Shown here in pieces: positions 24,352-33,813 of a DNA stretch of 64,000 nucleotides. The notes below the pieces were generated by a model, which was not told the origin of the DNA, did not search any database, and worked only from the letters and a program-made list of their open reading frames with translations. Source of the DNA: Macrococcus lamae (GTDB taxonomy: Bacteria > Bacillota > Bacilli > Staphylococcales > Staphylococcaceae); NCBI RefSeq assembly GCF_004359545.1, contig NZ_SCWB01000002.1, positions 62,001 through 126,000 of the forward strand, read 5' to 3'. The position numbers were made by a program, and so were the translations under genes. How positions within the stretch are numbered: position 1 is the first letter of the stretch; each line of letters opens with the position of its first letter.

Positions 24352-25809
24352 TTAAATATAATGTGTATTAATAAATTTTTCTACGACATATTCTTTTAAT
24401 CCGAGGTGGCTGTTCTCTCGACCGAATCCAGAATGTTTGACACCACCGAATGGTGTTTCCGGGTTTGAGATTTTCACTTCATTAATACCGACCATACCAT
24501 ATTCCAGTTGAGTAGACAGCTGATAAATAGCTTTTGCAGAAGAAGCGTAAGCATATGACGCCAGGCCGAATTCTGTATCATTAGCCATTTCGATCACTTG
24601 ATCCAAATCGTTAAACGAAATGATAGGAACAACAGGACCGAATGTTTCTTCATAGAATATATTCATGGATTGATCGACATGATCGATGACTGTTGGCTGG
24701 AAGAAGAAACCTTTTGCATAGTCACCATCTGTCAGACGTCCACCACCCGTGATCACTTTAGCACCTTTATCCATTGCATCGTCAAGCTGCTTTTTAATCT
24801 TGTCGATGGCATCTTCACGGATTAGAGGACCAACTTTTGTATCCTTTTCAAGACCATTGCCGACTTTAAGATTCAAGACAGCAGTCTTCAACTGAGCCAT
24901 AAATTCTTCTTTAATCTCTTCATGAACGAACACTCGGTTAGGCGCGATACACACTTGGCCGTTGTTGCGGAACTTTGCACCTATCAATCCTTCGATACTT
25001 GCTTTGACATCAGCATCTGAATGAATGATGAACGGTGCGTGACCGCCTAATTCTAGTGAAAGTTTTTTCAGTGTAGCTGCAGATTGTTTATACAGCTCTT
25101 TACCGATTGGCGTTGATCCGGTAAACGTCAGCTTTCTAACCGTATCTGAATCTGTCATTGTCTTACCGATGACTTCTGAGCTGCCCATCACTAAATTAAC
25201 TGCTCCGGCAGGGAAACCTGCTTGTTCCAGCTGTTCAAATATGGCAATTGCCGTCAGTGGCGTATCACCTGAGGGCTTCAATACTACAGTGTTACCAGCT
25301 GCAAGTGCTGGTGCGATTTTACGTGTCACCATACCTGATGGGAAGTTCCACGGAGTGATAGCTGCAACAACACCTATTGGCTGATACATAATCTCGTAAT
25401 GATGGGCGTTCGGAGCTGGAATCGTATCGCCATAAAGCCTTCTCGCTTCCTCAGCATTCCATCTGAATGTTTCAGCACCATCGATGACTTCCAGTCTAGC
25501 TTCAGCAAGAGGTTTGCCTTGTTCGGTTGTCATGACTTCAGCGATATAATCGGCGTTTTCTTCAATTAAATCTGCCGCTTTTCGTAAAATGCTGACACGG
25601 TCCTTTAATTCTAAGCTACTCCATTCTTTGAAGGCAATGCTCGCTGCTTCAATCGCACGTGTTGTTTCTGTTTCTCCTGCCTGGGCAGTATGGGCTATAA
25701 CTTCGCCAGTCGCAGGATTGATGACTTCTTTAGTTTCTTGGTTATCTCCATCCATCCACTGACCGTCTATGAATAATTGTGTATGAACTTTGTTAATTAC
25801 TTCACTCAT
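24352..25809 (-). CDS. NAD(P)-dependent aldehyde dehydrogenase, succinate-semialdehyde-dehydrogenase-like
   Basis: A 485-residue ALDH-superfamily enzyme that oxidises an aldehyde to its acid. Motifs: TPWNFPSGMVTRKIAPALAAG (cofactor site, residues about 152-172), FTGSTPIGK (229-237), catalytic Glu253 in LELGGHAPF, and nucleophile Cys287 in GQVCIAPNR. The ending PFGGVKHSGFGRE is typical. QVCIAPNR and the general length point to the GabD/SSADH branch (succinate semialdehyde), but the substrate is not certain and GABA genes are absent nearby. It is a single gene, divergent from the Bcr-type transporter. Confidence 0.85.
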   Translation of the reverse strand: MSEVINKVHTQLFIDGQWMDGDNQETKEVINPATGEVIAHTAQAGETETTRAIEAASIAFKEWSSLELKDRVSILRKAADLIEENADYIAEVMTTEQGKPLAEARLEVIDGAETFRWNAEEARRLYGDTIPAPNAHHYEIMYQPIGVVAAITPWNFPSGMVTRKIAPALAAGNTVVLKPSGDTPLTAIAIFEQLEQAGFPAGAVNLVMGSSEVIGKTMTDSDTVRKLTFTGSTPIGKELYKQSAATLKKLSLELGGHAPFIIHSDADVKASIEGLIGAKFRNNGQVCIAPNRVFVHEEIKEEFMAQLKTAVLNLKVGNGLEKDTKVGPLIREDAIDKIKKQLDDAMDKGAKVITGGGRLTDGDYAKGFFFQPTVIDHVDQSMNIFYEETFGPVVPIISFNDLDQVIEMANDTEFGLASYAYASSAKAIYQLSTQLEYGMVGINEVKISNPETPFGGVKHSGFGRENSHLGLKEYVVEKFINTHYI

Positions 25810-25922
25810 TTAATGACCCTTCTTCCATTTGTTTGTTAATTATATTTTCCCTTATAGAAATTCATCAAACAAACAATCAGCTTAGTAACTATTTATTGTA
25901 TAATGCAGTAAAGGAGCTAAGC

Positions 25923-27137
25923 ATGATGAATTCTTATTCTAATCACACAAAAACTCAATGGAAGCTAGTCATTGTGCTTGGACTGCTTGCTGCTTTTGGT
26001 CCGTTATCACTAGATATGTATCTGCCTGCTCTGCCCAGTGTGGCAGATGACTTTGGAGCAACGACTTCAAGTATTCAACTGAGCTTGACAGCATGCATGA
26101 TTGGTCTTGCTGTCGGACAATTGTTTGTCGGACCTATCACTGATGTAACAGGACGAAAAGGACCATTGCTTATCGTATTGATAGTTTATGCCTTAATGTC
26201 TTTATTGTGTGCCATTGCATCAACGGTGGAATTACTTACTCTCTTCAGATTTTTTCAAGGTTTTGCCGGTGGAGCAGGAGCAGTGATTGCGCGGGCAATT
26301 TCAGCAGATCTGTATAAAGGGAAAGACTTAACAAAGTTCATGAGTATGTTGATGCTTGTCAATGGACTTGCACCGATACTTGCACCGATTATCGGTGGTT
26401 TGATTTTGAGCTTTTCAGTGTGGCAGACAGTGTTTTACATCCTGGCTGGTTATGGCATCCTCATGTTTGTAATGAGCATTTTATTCTTAAAGGAAAGTCT
26501 CCCGAAATCGAGTCTTAAGAACGCAGATTTTACATCTATTTTTTATGATTTCAAAGCATTGCTGAGTAACCACAAATTCCTCATCTTACTTGCACTTCAA
26601 GCATTAACTTATGGAGTATTGTTCAGCTATATAGCAGGATCACCGTTTATCACCCAGGAAATCTATCATATTTCTGCTCAGCAGTTCAGTCTGATGTTTG
26701 CAGTAAATGGAGTAGGTCTTATCCTTTTTAGTCAAATAACTTCTCGTCTCGTTGATCGTATATCTGAGCTGAGAATTTTGAAACTGGGACAGAATATACA
26801 ATTTATTGGAATGATAATGACAGCCATAGTGCTGCTACTCCATCTTCCAGTGTGGTTGCTTTTCGTATCATTTTTTCTGCTGATTGCACCAGTCAGTATG
26901 ATCGGGACAACGGGATTTTCATTGGCAATGCAAGTACAGCAGCAAGGTGCGGGCAGTGCTTCAGCAATACTTGGACTCACGCAATTTTTAATAGGCGGAT
27001 TATTGTCTCCATTAGTCGGATTGATGGGCGAAGATAGTTTTATACCGTTTTTGATCATTATCATAACAGTAAGCGTTATCGCTCAGCTTCTGAGGATCTT
27101 CGTATTAAATCGTTTCGCTCTTGAATCGGATAAATAA
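25923..27137 (+). CDS. Bcr/CflA-type multidrug MFS transporter
   Basis: A 12-helix drug:proton antiporter of 404 residues. The start at ATG 25923 is set by AAAGGAG upstream; an earlier in-frame ATG would add 30 residues with no ribosome site. Motifs: GPLSLDMYLPALP (helix 1 signature of the Bcr/CflA subfamily, residues about 26-38), GQLFVGPITDVTGRKGPLL (motif A) and GFAGGAGAVIARAISADLY (motif C-like). Family members export bicyclomycin, chloramphenicol and other compounds; the substrate here is unknown. It appears monocistronic. Confidence 0.88.
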   Translation: MMNSYSNHTKTQWKLVIVLGLLAAFGPLSLDMYLPALPSVADDFGATTSSIQLSLTACMIGLAVGQLFVGPITDVTGRKGPLLIVLIVYALMSLLCAIASTVELLTLFRFFQGFAGGAGAVIARAISADLYKGKDLTKFMSMLMLVNGLAPILAPIIGGLILSFSVWQTVFYILAGYGILMFVMSILFLKESLPKSSLKNADFTSIFYDFKALLSNHKFLILLALQALTYGVLFSYIAGSPFITQEIYHISAQQFSLMFAVNGVGLILFSQITSRLVDRISELRILKLGQNIQFIGMIMTAIVLLLHLPVWLLFVSFFLLIAPVSMIGTTGFSLAMQVQQQGAGSASAILGLTQFLIGGLLSPLVGLMGEDSFIPFLIIIITVSVIAQLLRIFVLNRFALESDK

Positions 27138-27224
27138 CCCTCCCTATTTTTATTATGCGATGATATTTACAGTTTTTAACTGTTAGGATAAACTTATCTT
27201 AATATGGTAAGAGGGGGAAGCGGG

Positions 27225-27977
27225 TTGGACGAGCGCTATAATTATGCAATCGAAGCACATAGTCTTGGGAAGTCTTTTAATGGAACAGCAGCGGTACGGA
27301 ACATTGACTTGAAGGTAGACTACGGAGAATTATTTGCCTTTTTAGGACCAAATGGTTCAGGAAAGTCGACAACCATCAAAATGTTAATCGGATTGTTAAA
27401 GCCTGACTCTGGTTCAGTTAAGATGTTCGGCATGGATTTTGAACGGCATGCTTTAGAATTAAAGGAACGATTCAGCTTTATTCCAGATACTCCTCACACG
27501 TTAGGAAAGCTGACGGGAGATGAATATTTGAATTTCATTGCTTCTATTTTTAAGATGGACCAAGATTATTATCTTTCTAAAAGAGATGAACTACTCCAAC
27601 TGTTTGATCTTGAAGGAAAGACCGGACAGTTGATAGAAGGATACTCACATGGAATGAAACAAAAGATTGTGCTGGTAGCCAGCCTGATGCATGACCCTGA
27701 TATTATTTTTCTTGATGAACCCACAGTAGGATTGGATCCACTTAGTACTCGCAATTTAAAAAATTATTTAAGAATGCAGTGTGATCAAGGGAAGACGGTT
27801 TTTTTAACGACACATATACTGGAAATAGCTGAGCAGATGGCTGACCGTATTGCTATCGTATACAATGGCAGTATTAAGGTGGAAGGTAATTTAAGTGAGC
27901 TGCAGGAAATGAGTCACCTGCCGGATGCCACACTTGAAGATGTTTTCCTGGAACTGACCAAGGGAGTCTCTATATGA
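27225..27977 (+). CDS. ABC transporter ATP-binding protein (ABC-2 exporter type)
   Basis: A 250-residue cytoplasmic ATPase subunit. I choose TTG 27225, because AGAGGGGG lies just before it; the ATG at 27204 lacks a site. Walker A GPNGSGKSTT (about residues 41-50), signature YSHGMKQKIVLVASL, Walker B DIIFLDEPTVGLDP and the switch His in TTHILE are all intact. It overlaps the membrane-subunit gene by 4 bases (ATGA). The EcsA/YtrB-like pattern suggests an exporter, possibly of lipids or peptides. Lone gene pairs like this are poorly characterised. Confidence 0.9.
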   Translation: MDERYNYAIEAHSLGKSFNGTAAVRNIDLKVDYGELFAFLGPNGSGKSTTIKMLIGLLKPDSGSVKMFGMDFERHALELKERFSFIPDTPHTLGKLTGDEYLNFIASIFKMDQDYYLSKRDELLQLFDLEGKTGQLIEGYSHGMKQKIVLVASLMHDPDIIFLDEPTVGLDPLSTRNLKNYLRMQCDQGKTVFLTTHILEIAEQMADRIAIVYNGSIKVEGNLSELQEMSHLPDATLEDVFLELTKGVSI

Positions 27978-29548
27978 TTTTTGCGATGTTGAAGATGGAG
28001 TGGCAGAGCCTTATAAATTCATTCAAAGGTTTGTCTGATACGACTAAATTATGGACGATCCTTGCCTATGTCTTTATAGCAATCATTGGAGTGCCTCTAA
28101 TAATTTCTGTGCTATCATTCGGTTTCGCTAATCAATCGCTGGATTTTCAGAGAACCTTCTTAAGCTATATCTTTTTGTACGGCGGGATAATCGTATTCAT
28201 TAGTACGGTCACCATTATTATTAAGGACTTCTTTATAGCAAATGACATTAAACAGCTGCTGTTATTACCGATAAGTATTCATCAGATTTTTTTAGTGAAG
28301 ATGATTAAGCTTTTTCTATCATCAGTCTTATGGGTCTATCTACTAATCGGACTGACAATTTCAATACTTCTTTATAAAGATTATCAGAGTATGACAATTG
28401 GTATATTAGTAATGGTCAGTTTATTAGGATTTATTCTTTTTTATCTTTCTTTAACCTTCTGCTTTATCTTCTTACTGACAAAGGTACTGCCGAAAAACAA
28501 AATTAACGAAATAATGACCGGACTTTTAGGGATAGCAGGCGCCCTGTTTTATTTTATCATTATAGGGCCGGCGAATTCGATCGGCAAAAAGTTAACACCG
28601 TTAACAGATTATCTTCCATTCAACTGGGTGTCAGACGCTGTGATTAAAAAACAGCATTCTACTATTGACGTATGCATTGCAGTCGGAGTTCTGCTGCTCG
28701 GTGTCTTATTATTTTACTTACTCACCCAGCTTTTAATGCGATACGGACAGCAGGATTTCACAGTGGAATCTTCGACTAAAGTTCGCTCACCTAAAGTTCA
28801 GGAAGGTATCGATACAGCTGAACGATCATTGATGAAGAAAGATTTTAAACTTATTGTCAGAGATTTCAAGGAAATCTCAGCAATTCTACCGCAAATCATC
28901 ATCCCCGTCCCTTACGTTGTTTTTATCATCATGCAGAGTGGTGGTGTTCAGGAGCTTCGAGCGATTTCTGAGCTGTCGATAGGCGTGCTGTTGATTGGTC
29001 TGGCCATTGGTGGAACAAGTTATGTAGCAACTATGATTGCAGCTCGGTTGACTGCTAAAGATGCAGAACAGCAGGATATTCTCTACAGTCTGCCTATTAA
29101 TTTTAAAGATGTGGTGAATGCTAAGTGGAAACTTGTGTCGGTCGGATCAGCATTTTGTTTCGCTATCCCCATCATCATTTTTGGTATTGTAGTAAAAGCT
29201 GAACCGTTGCATATTATATACGGAGTGATTCTGTGCGTGATTACTTCTTTTGCACTTACGCCTCTTGGAATTTACTTTGGCACGAAAGAACCACAGATAA
29301 GTAAGAAGACACCAAGTAAAAGAGTAGGGATGGGAACATCATTTCTCATGCTGTTTTGTGTAGGGGGTATTATATTGTTTGTTGTTATTATGCAGACATT
29401 GCTTGGCATCTTTAATTTACCACTCAACATCCGTTTCTTAATATTCACTGTGATTATGGCAGTAGCAGGATTTTTCTTCTACAAGACGATGATGAAGAAA
29501 GCGTGCGAAAGCTATGAGTTCGGCCTAGATGTCAAATATGTAGATTAA
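27974..29548 (+). CDS. ABC-2 type exporter membrane subunit, 524 aa
   Basis: A large integral membrane protein with about ten to twelve hydrophobic segments in two similar halves (residues about 30-260 and 290-520), divided by a charged stretch (FTVESSTKVRSPKVQEGIDTAERSLMKKD). Its start overlaps the ATPase gene, and the two should form one exporter. A motif such as AARLTAKDAEQQDILYSLPINFKDVV resembles the coupling region of large ABC-2 permeases of Firmicutes. The substrate is unknown. It ends at a terminator shared with the opposing PBP4-like gene. Confidence 0.82.
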   Translation: MIFAMLKMEWQSLINSFKGLSDTTKLWTILAYVFIAIIGVPLIISVLSFGFANQSLDFQRTFLSYIFLYGGIIVFISTVTIIIKDFFIANDIKQLLLLPISIHQIFLVKMIKLFLSSVLWVYLLIGLTISILLYKDYQSMTIGILVMVSLLGFILFYLSLTFCFIFLLTKVLPKNKINEIMTGLLGIAGALFYFIIIGPANSIGKKLTPLTDYLPFNWVSDAVIKKQHSTIDVCIAVGVLLLGVLLFYLLTQLLMRYGQQDFTVESSTKVRSPKVQEGIDTAERSLMKKDFKLIVRDFKEISAILPQIIIPVPYVVFIIMQSGGVQELRAISELSIGVLLIGLAIGGTSYVATMIAARLTAKDAEQQDILYSLPINFKDVVNAKWKLVSVGSAFCFAIPIIIFGIVVKAEPLHIIYGVILCVITSFALTPLGIYFGTKEPQISKKTPSKRVGMGTSFLMLFCVGGIILFVVIMQTLLGIFNLPLNIRFLIFTVIMAVAGFFFYKTMMKKACESYEFGLDVKYVD

Positions 29549-29598
29549 AAATAAACCCAGACATCCTTGGCTTGTTGAAAGGATGTCTGGGTTTATTT
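29549..29598. terminator. Bidirectional intrinsic terminator
   Basis: Perfect 18-base arms (AAATAAACCCAGACATCC and its complement) around a 14-base loop, between convergent genes. Confidence 0.9.
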
Positions 29599-30883
29599 AT
29601 TGTTCCCATAAGTTAGTGAACATATTCGGTTTGAAATAGTACAGCATGAGAAGAACTCCGAGAATGATGGATAAGGTAATACTAATTACAATCCAGACGA
29701 AATGATCGTCGATAAATTTCTTGATTTGATACTGCCTGTAATCTTCATAAGTAACACTCGCTGAAGTACTGTCAGACGTGACAAACTTTCGATCATACTG
29801 ATAGGAAGCTTTACCGTTCTCAAAGTTAAGTTTCCCCGTAGTTCCTTTTTTTACTACATCATACAAGTCATTATGTATATAGTATTCTCTATCACCGTGC
29901 TGATAGCGACCTTTATTTAGAACTTTCTTATAACTATACTGACTATAGACATCGTCCATAATAGCATTTGCAATTTTATTGCGATTGAATTCTGCCGGCA
30001 AATCGTACCAGTCTTCAACTCCCATGATTACCTGCACGATACGCATTCCATTTTGTTTGCCGGTAATTGTAGTATCAAATCCCGCTGTATCGCTGGACCC
30101 TGTTTTCAGACCGTCTACTCCTTTGTAACCAAGTTTTGCCCCTTCTAATGAATGGTTATACGTTCCAAAAGTTTCTTCATCAGGGGTTCCCTTTTTAACA
30201 GTGACATTCAATTGTTTAGTGTATTCCAGCACTTCTGGGAATTCATTGACGATGTGCTGTCCTAGTATGGCATAATCGCGTGCTGTAGAAATATTGTCAT
30301 CATCTTTCTGATAGCGCTTCGGTTTGTACTGCAGCAGCAGATTATTAGGAGGACCGGCTGGATTGTAATAGTATGTATTCTTCATCTCGAGCTCTGTAGC
30401 GGTGCTGTTCATTAAGTCTACAAAGTCAGAATCATCTTTTTTAACTAACGATGACAACATGAACGTTGCTGAATTTGATGATGCTGTCAGCATAATGTGC
30501 AGGAGTTCGTCTACGGTATAAACTGATCCTTTTCTGAAGTGATTATTACTGAGCATCGGCAGTTTAGAAATTCCATAAAACTTATCGTTCACCGTTACTT
30601 TAGTGTTTAAGTCAAACTTTCCTTCATCCATTGCTTTAAAGACCAAGTACAGTGTCATTAATTTGGACATAGATGCAGGCGGCCACTTTGTATCTGGGTG
30701 ATCTGCATAAAGAACCTGACCATTTTTAGCGGCAATCACGATAGTCCCTTGAGGATTATACTTTGAATCAAGATTGTAACCTTGCTGATTAGCAATTTCT
30801 ACTGGAGACTTAGCATAAACCGGTGTGATAAGGAGCTGGCTCAGTATCAGTATGAACAGAAATTTTGTAAAAATAGTTTTCAT
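29597..30883 (-). CDS. pbp4: PBP4-like D-alanyl-D-alanine carboxypeptidase/transpeptidase
   Basis: A low-molecular-mass penicillin-binding protein acting on peptidoglycan outside the cell. The 428-residue precursor has a signal peptide (cleavage likely after PVYA, about residue 24). The serine-enzyme motifs are S71-M-S-K74, S135-S-N137 and K260-T-G262. A C-terminal beta domain and a membrane helix near the end (FVWIVISITLSIILGVLLMLYYF) anchor it from the outside. This layout and motifs such as DGLKTGSSDTA match S. aureus PBP4, which also cross-links. In S. aureus the neighbour is the abcA exporter gene; here a different ABC exporter lies tail-to-tail with it. The mecA-like PBP2a layout is not present. 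Confidence 0.9.
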   Translation of the reverse strand: MKTIFTKFLFILILSQLLITPVYAKSPVEIANQQGYNLDSKYNPQGTIVIAAKNGQVLYADHPDTKWPPASMSKLMTLYLVFKAMDEGKFDLNTKVTVNDKFYGISKLPMLSNNHFRKGSVYTVDELLHIMLTASSNSATFMLSSLVKKDDSDFVDLMNSTATELEMKNTYYYNPAGPPNNLLLQYKPKRYQKDDDNISTARDYAILGQHIVNEFPEVLEYTKQLNVTVKKGTPDEETFGTYNHSLEGAKLGYKGVDGLKTGSSDTAGFDTTITGKQNGMRIVQVIMGVEDWYDLPAEFNRNKIANAIMDDVYSQYSYKKVLNKGRYQHGDREYYIHNDLYDVVKKGTTGKLNFENGKASYQYDRKFVTSDSTSASVTYEDYRQYQIKKFIDDHFVWIVISITLSIILGVLLMLYYFKPNMFTNLWEQ

Positions 30884-31084
30884 TTTAATTTCCTCTTTAC
30901 TATGGATGATCGATGATATCTACTTATATTAACATATACACAGTATTTGTATCATTATTGAAATGACACTGCTAAATAAGGATAACACTTAATTCTGATT
31001 AATACTGTATGTTATAGTAATGTAAGCGGTGTTATTAATCATATCATTCGATTTTTAAATGATATTTACTTAATTTTTTAAAAT

Positions 31085-31097
31085 ATTGTTCGTTTTT
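31085..31097 (+). promoter_or_regulatory. Candidate PurR box upstream of nucleoside transporter
   Basis: ATTGTTCGTTTTT matches the reverse form of the PurBox (AWWGTTCGGWWWT) at 12 of 13 positions. It lies about 80 bases before the start codon and upstream of TATAAT-like sequences near 31125-31140. Bacillus nupG has a comparable single box. Confidence 0.55.
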
Positions 31098-31174
31098 TTG
31101 AAAAAATATATATCCATTTAAACTTTTATAATGCTATAATCTTTCTACACTCAAAAAATGTAAAGGTGGAAATT

Positions 31175-32392
31175 ATGAATCTCTATTTATTACTTAATGT
31201 TTTAGGTATTTTTGTTTTTATTCTAGTAGCTTATTTATTTTCACGCGACAAAAAGAATATCGACTGGAAATCTGTTGTTATTATGCTTGTTGTCAACTTA
31301 TTTTTGGCATGGTTTTTCACGCAGTTTCCATGGGGACGAGATGCAGTTAAATGGGTAGCAGATGGTTTCAGCTGGATGCTGCAGGCTGCTTATGTCGGTA
31401 TCGGCATGCCGTTCGGTAGCTGGACTGCACCTGGTCCAGGCAAAATGGATATGGCTGTATCTGCATTACTTCCTATATTATTCGTCGTACCATTGTTTGA
31501 TATTTTAATGTATATCGGTGTGCTGCCGTTCATCATCAAATGGATGGGCTGGTTAATCGGTAAGGTTACAGGTCAGCCGAAATTTGAATCATTCTTCTCA
31601 GTGGAGATGATGGTGCTCGGAAATACAGAAGCACTGGCAGTGTCTCAAGCGCAAGTTCGAGAAATGAATGCCGCGCGTGTACTGACAATCGCTTTAATGT
31701 CAATGAGCTGTATTTCGGGGTCAATCGTCGGTGCTTATGTCACGATGGTGCCGGGTGAGCTTGTATTAACAGCGATTCCACTTAACATCATCAATGCGAT
31801 TATCATCAGTACAATTCTTAATCCTGTGAAGTTAGCACCGGAAGAAGATTATGTAGTTGAGATTAAAGAGGAAAAACGTCAGCCATTCTTCTCATTCCTC
31901 GGAGACTCAGTACTCGGTGCAGGTAAATTAGTTTTAATCATCATCGCGTTCTTGATTGCATTCGTTGCACTGGCACACTTTGTTGATATGTTGCTCTCAT
32001 TACTGGATCGCTTCACACACGAAAAAGTACGTCTCGCTGATATTCTCGGCTTCTATATGGCACCGTTTGCCATGCTGCTTGGACTTCCATGGAATGAGGC
32101 GAAGGTAGTCGGCGGTCATATGGCGACGAAAATCATTACTAACGAATTCGTTGTTATGTTAGGGATTAAGGATTCACTGAAAACATTTTCTCCACATATG
32201 ACAGCTGTTCTTGTCACATTCTTGATTTCGTTTGCTAACTTCTCAACTGTCGGTATGATTATTGGGACATTAAAAGGTATTGTCGATGAAAAGACTTCTG
32301 ACTTCATTAGTAAATATGTGCCAATGATGCTGCTTGCAGGTATTTTAGTATCCTTGTTATCAGCTGCATTTGTTGGATTATTCAGCTGGTAA
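31175..32392 (+). CDS. Concentrative nucleoside transporter (NupC/NupG family)
   Basis: A cation-coupled importer of nucleosides with 405 residues. The ATG at 31175 follows AAGGTGG and is preferred to the GTG nine bases earlier. About ten hydrophobic segments are visible. The CNT signature is present as MMVLGNTEALAVSQAQVREM (residues about 146-165), which holds the nucleoside-binding G-N/Q-T/S-E. MSMSCISGSIVGAYVTM follows, with the second half TIITNEFVVM-like KIITNEFVVMLG. A PurR-type box upstream favours purine nucleosides (NupG-like). DeoD at 6.5-7.3 kb could use the imported substrate. Confidence 0.88.
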   Translation: MNLYLLLNVLGIFVFILVAYLFSRDKKNIDWKSVVIMLVVNLFLAWFFTQFPWGRDAVKWVADGFSWMLQAAYVGIGMPFGSWTAPGPGKMDMAVSALLPILFVVPLFDILMYIGVLPFIIKWMGWLIGKVTGQPKFESFFSVEMMVLGNTEALAVSQAQVREMNAARVLTIALMSMSCISGSIVGAYVTMVPGELVLTAIPLNIINAIIISTILNPVKLAPEEDYVVEIKEEKRQPFFSFLGDSVLGAGKLVLIIIAFLIAFVALAHFVDMLLSLLDRFTHEKVRLADILGFYMAPFAMLLGLPWNEAKVVGGHMATKIITNEFVVMLGIKDSLKTFSPHMTAVLVTFLISFANFSTVGMIIGTLKGIVDEKTSDFISKYVPMMLLAGILVSLLSAAFVGLFSW

Positions 32393-32463
32393 TTTACAAA
32401 GACTTAAATTAAATTGATGAAATATTAACAATAAAGTGGTAAAATGTAACTGATAGAGATAGA

Positions 32464-32483
32464 TGAAAAAGGGGGCTTTTTCA
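32464..32483 (+). promoter_or_regulatory. Perfect hairpin holding the ribosome binding site of a 26-aa ORF in its loop
   Basis: TGAAAAAG and CTTTTTCA form an 8-base-pair stem with GGGG as the loop. The Shine-Dalgarno run GGGGG is in the loop and closing base pair, and the last stem base is the A of the ATG. Such a fold could tune translation of the small gene behind it. Confidence 0.6.
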
Positions 32484-32563
32484 TGAAAACTCGGACGCTT
32501 AGAGATCTAAGACGTAAGTTACAACGCGCATTATTGCCGAAGAAAAATGTAGCCGCTGAATGA
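32483..32563 (+). CDS. Free-standing small basic peptide, 26 aa
   Basis: A short reading frame of 26 codons with an ATG seven bases after a GGGGG ribosome site and a stop at 32561. A strong terminator follows six bases later. The product is highly basic: ten Arg/Lys in 26 residues, with the core TLRDLRRKLQRALLPKK, which can form an amphipathic, positively charged helix. There is no hydrophobic membrane span. Upstream, TTGATG and TAAAAT lie 20 bases apart at 32414-32445, a poor promoter, so read-through from the nucleoside transporter is possible. I do not know a family for it. It could be a regulatory peptide, a nucleic-acid-binding peptide or a leader. Confidence 0.55.
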   Translation: MKTRTLRDLRRKLQRALLPKKNVAAE

Positions 32564-32568
32564 AACGG

Positions 32569-32599
32569 AACTGGTTCTTTTTAGAACCAGTTTTTTTTT
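32569..32599 (+). terminator. Intrinsic terminator of the small peptide gene
   Basis: AACTGGTTCT and AGAACCAGTT arms around TTTT, then a run of nine Ts. Confidence 0.92.
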
Positions 32600-32618
32600 G
32601 AATTGATTGTTGAAATAT

Positions 32619-32636
32619 TTGTGAAATAAATCACAA
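32619..32636 (+). promoter_or_regulatory. Rex operator 1 of ldh
   Basis: TTGTGAAATAAATCACAA matches the Rex consensus TTGTGA-N6-TCACAA perfectly. It lies just upstream of the ldh -35 box. Rex senses the NADH/NAD ratio and represses fermentation genes when NAD is plentiful. Confidence 0.88.
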
Positions 32637-32641
32637 ATTTA

Positions 32642-32670
32642 TTGCTTTCATAAATGGAAAAATTTATAAT
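32642..32670 (+). promoter_or_regulatory. Sigma-A promoter of ldh
   Basis: TTGCTT (32642-32647), a 17-base spacer and a perfect TATAAT (32665-32670), placed between two Rex sites. Confidence 0.75.
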
Positions 32671-32674
32671 TAAA

Positions 32675-32692
32675 TTGTGAAGTATATAACAA
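32675..32692 (+). promoter_or_regulatory. Rex operator 2 of ldh
   Basis: TTGTGAAGTATATAACAA: the left half is perfect and the right half TAACAA has one mismatch to TCACAA. It covers the expected transcription start. Confidence 0.65.
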
Positions 32693-32712
32693 CTTAATAC
32701 GATATTTTATAA

Positions 32713-33684
<972 letters not shown>

Positions 33685-33708
33685 CAATGACTTAAAGATA
33701 ATAAAACA

Positions 33709-33741
33709 GAAGGTGTTGGCTTTTAGCCGGCACCTTTTTTA
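33709..33741 (+). terminator. Intrinsic terminator of ldh
   Basis: AGGTGTTGGCT and AGCCGGCACCT pair (with one G-U) around a 3-base loop, followed by six Ts. Confidence 0.88.
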
Positions 33742-33759
33742 TAATGAAGAAGTCATAGA

Positions 33760-33789
33760 TTGACTATTTATTAAAATAAAAACTATATT
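33760..33789 (+). promoter_or_regulatory. Sigma-A promoter of yitT-nagB
   Basis: TTGACT (33760-33765), an 18-base spacer and TATATT (33784-33789), 25 bases before the start codon. Confidence 0.65.
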
Positions 33790-33813
33790 AATTGATCAAG
33801 AGAGAGGAGTATT

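Noticed and set aside
25828..25874. TTTGTTTG and CAAACAAA arms about 31 bases apart in the aldehyde-dehydrogenase/MFS interval
   Set aside because: The arms are low-complexity and far apart, so chance pairing in an AT-rich interval is likely. No regulator gene is adjacent.
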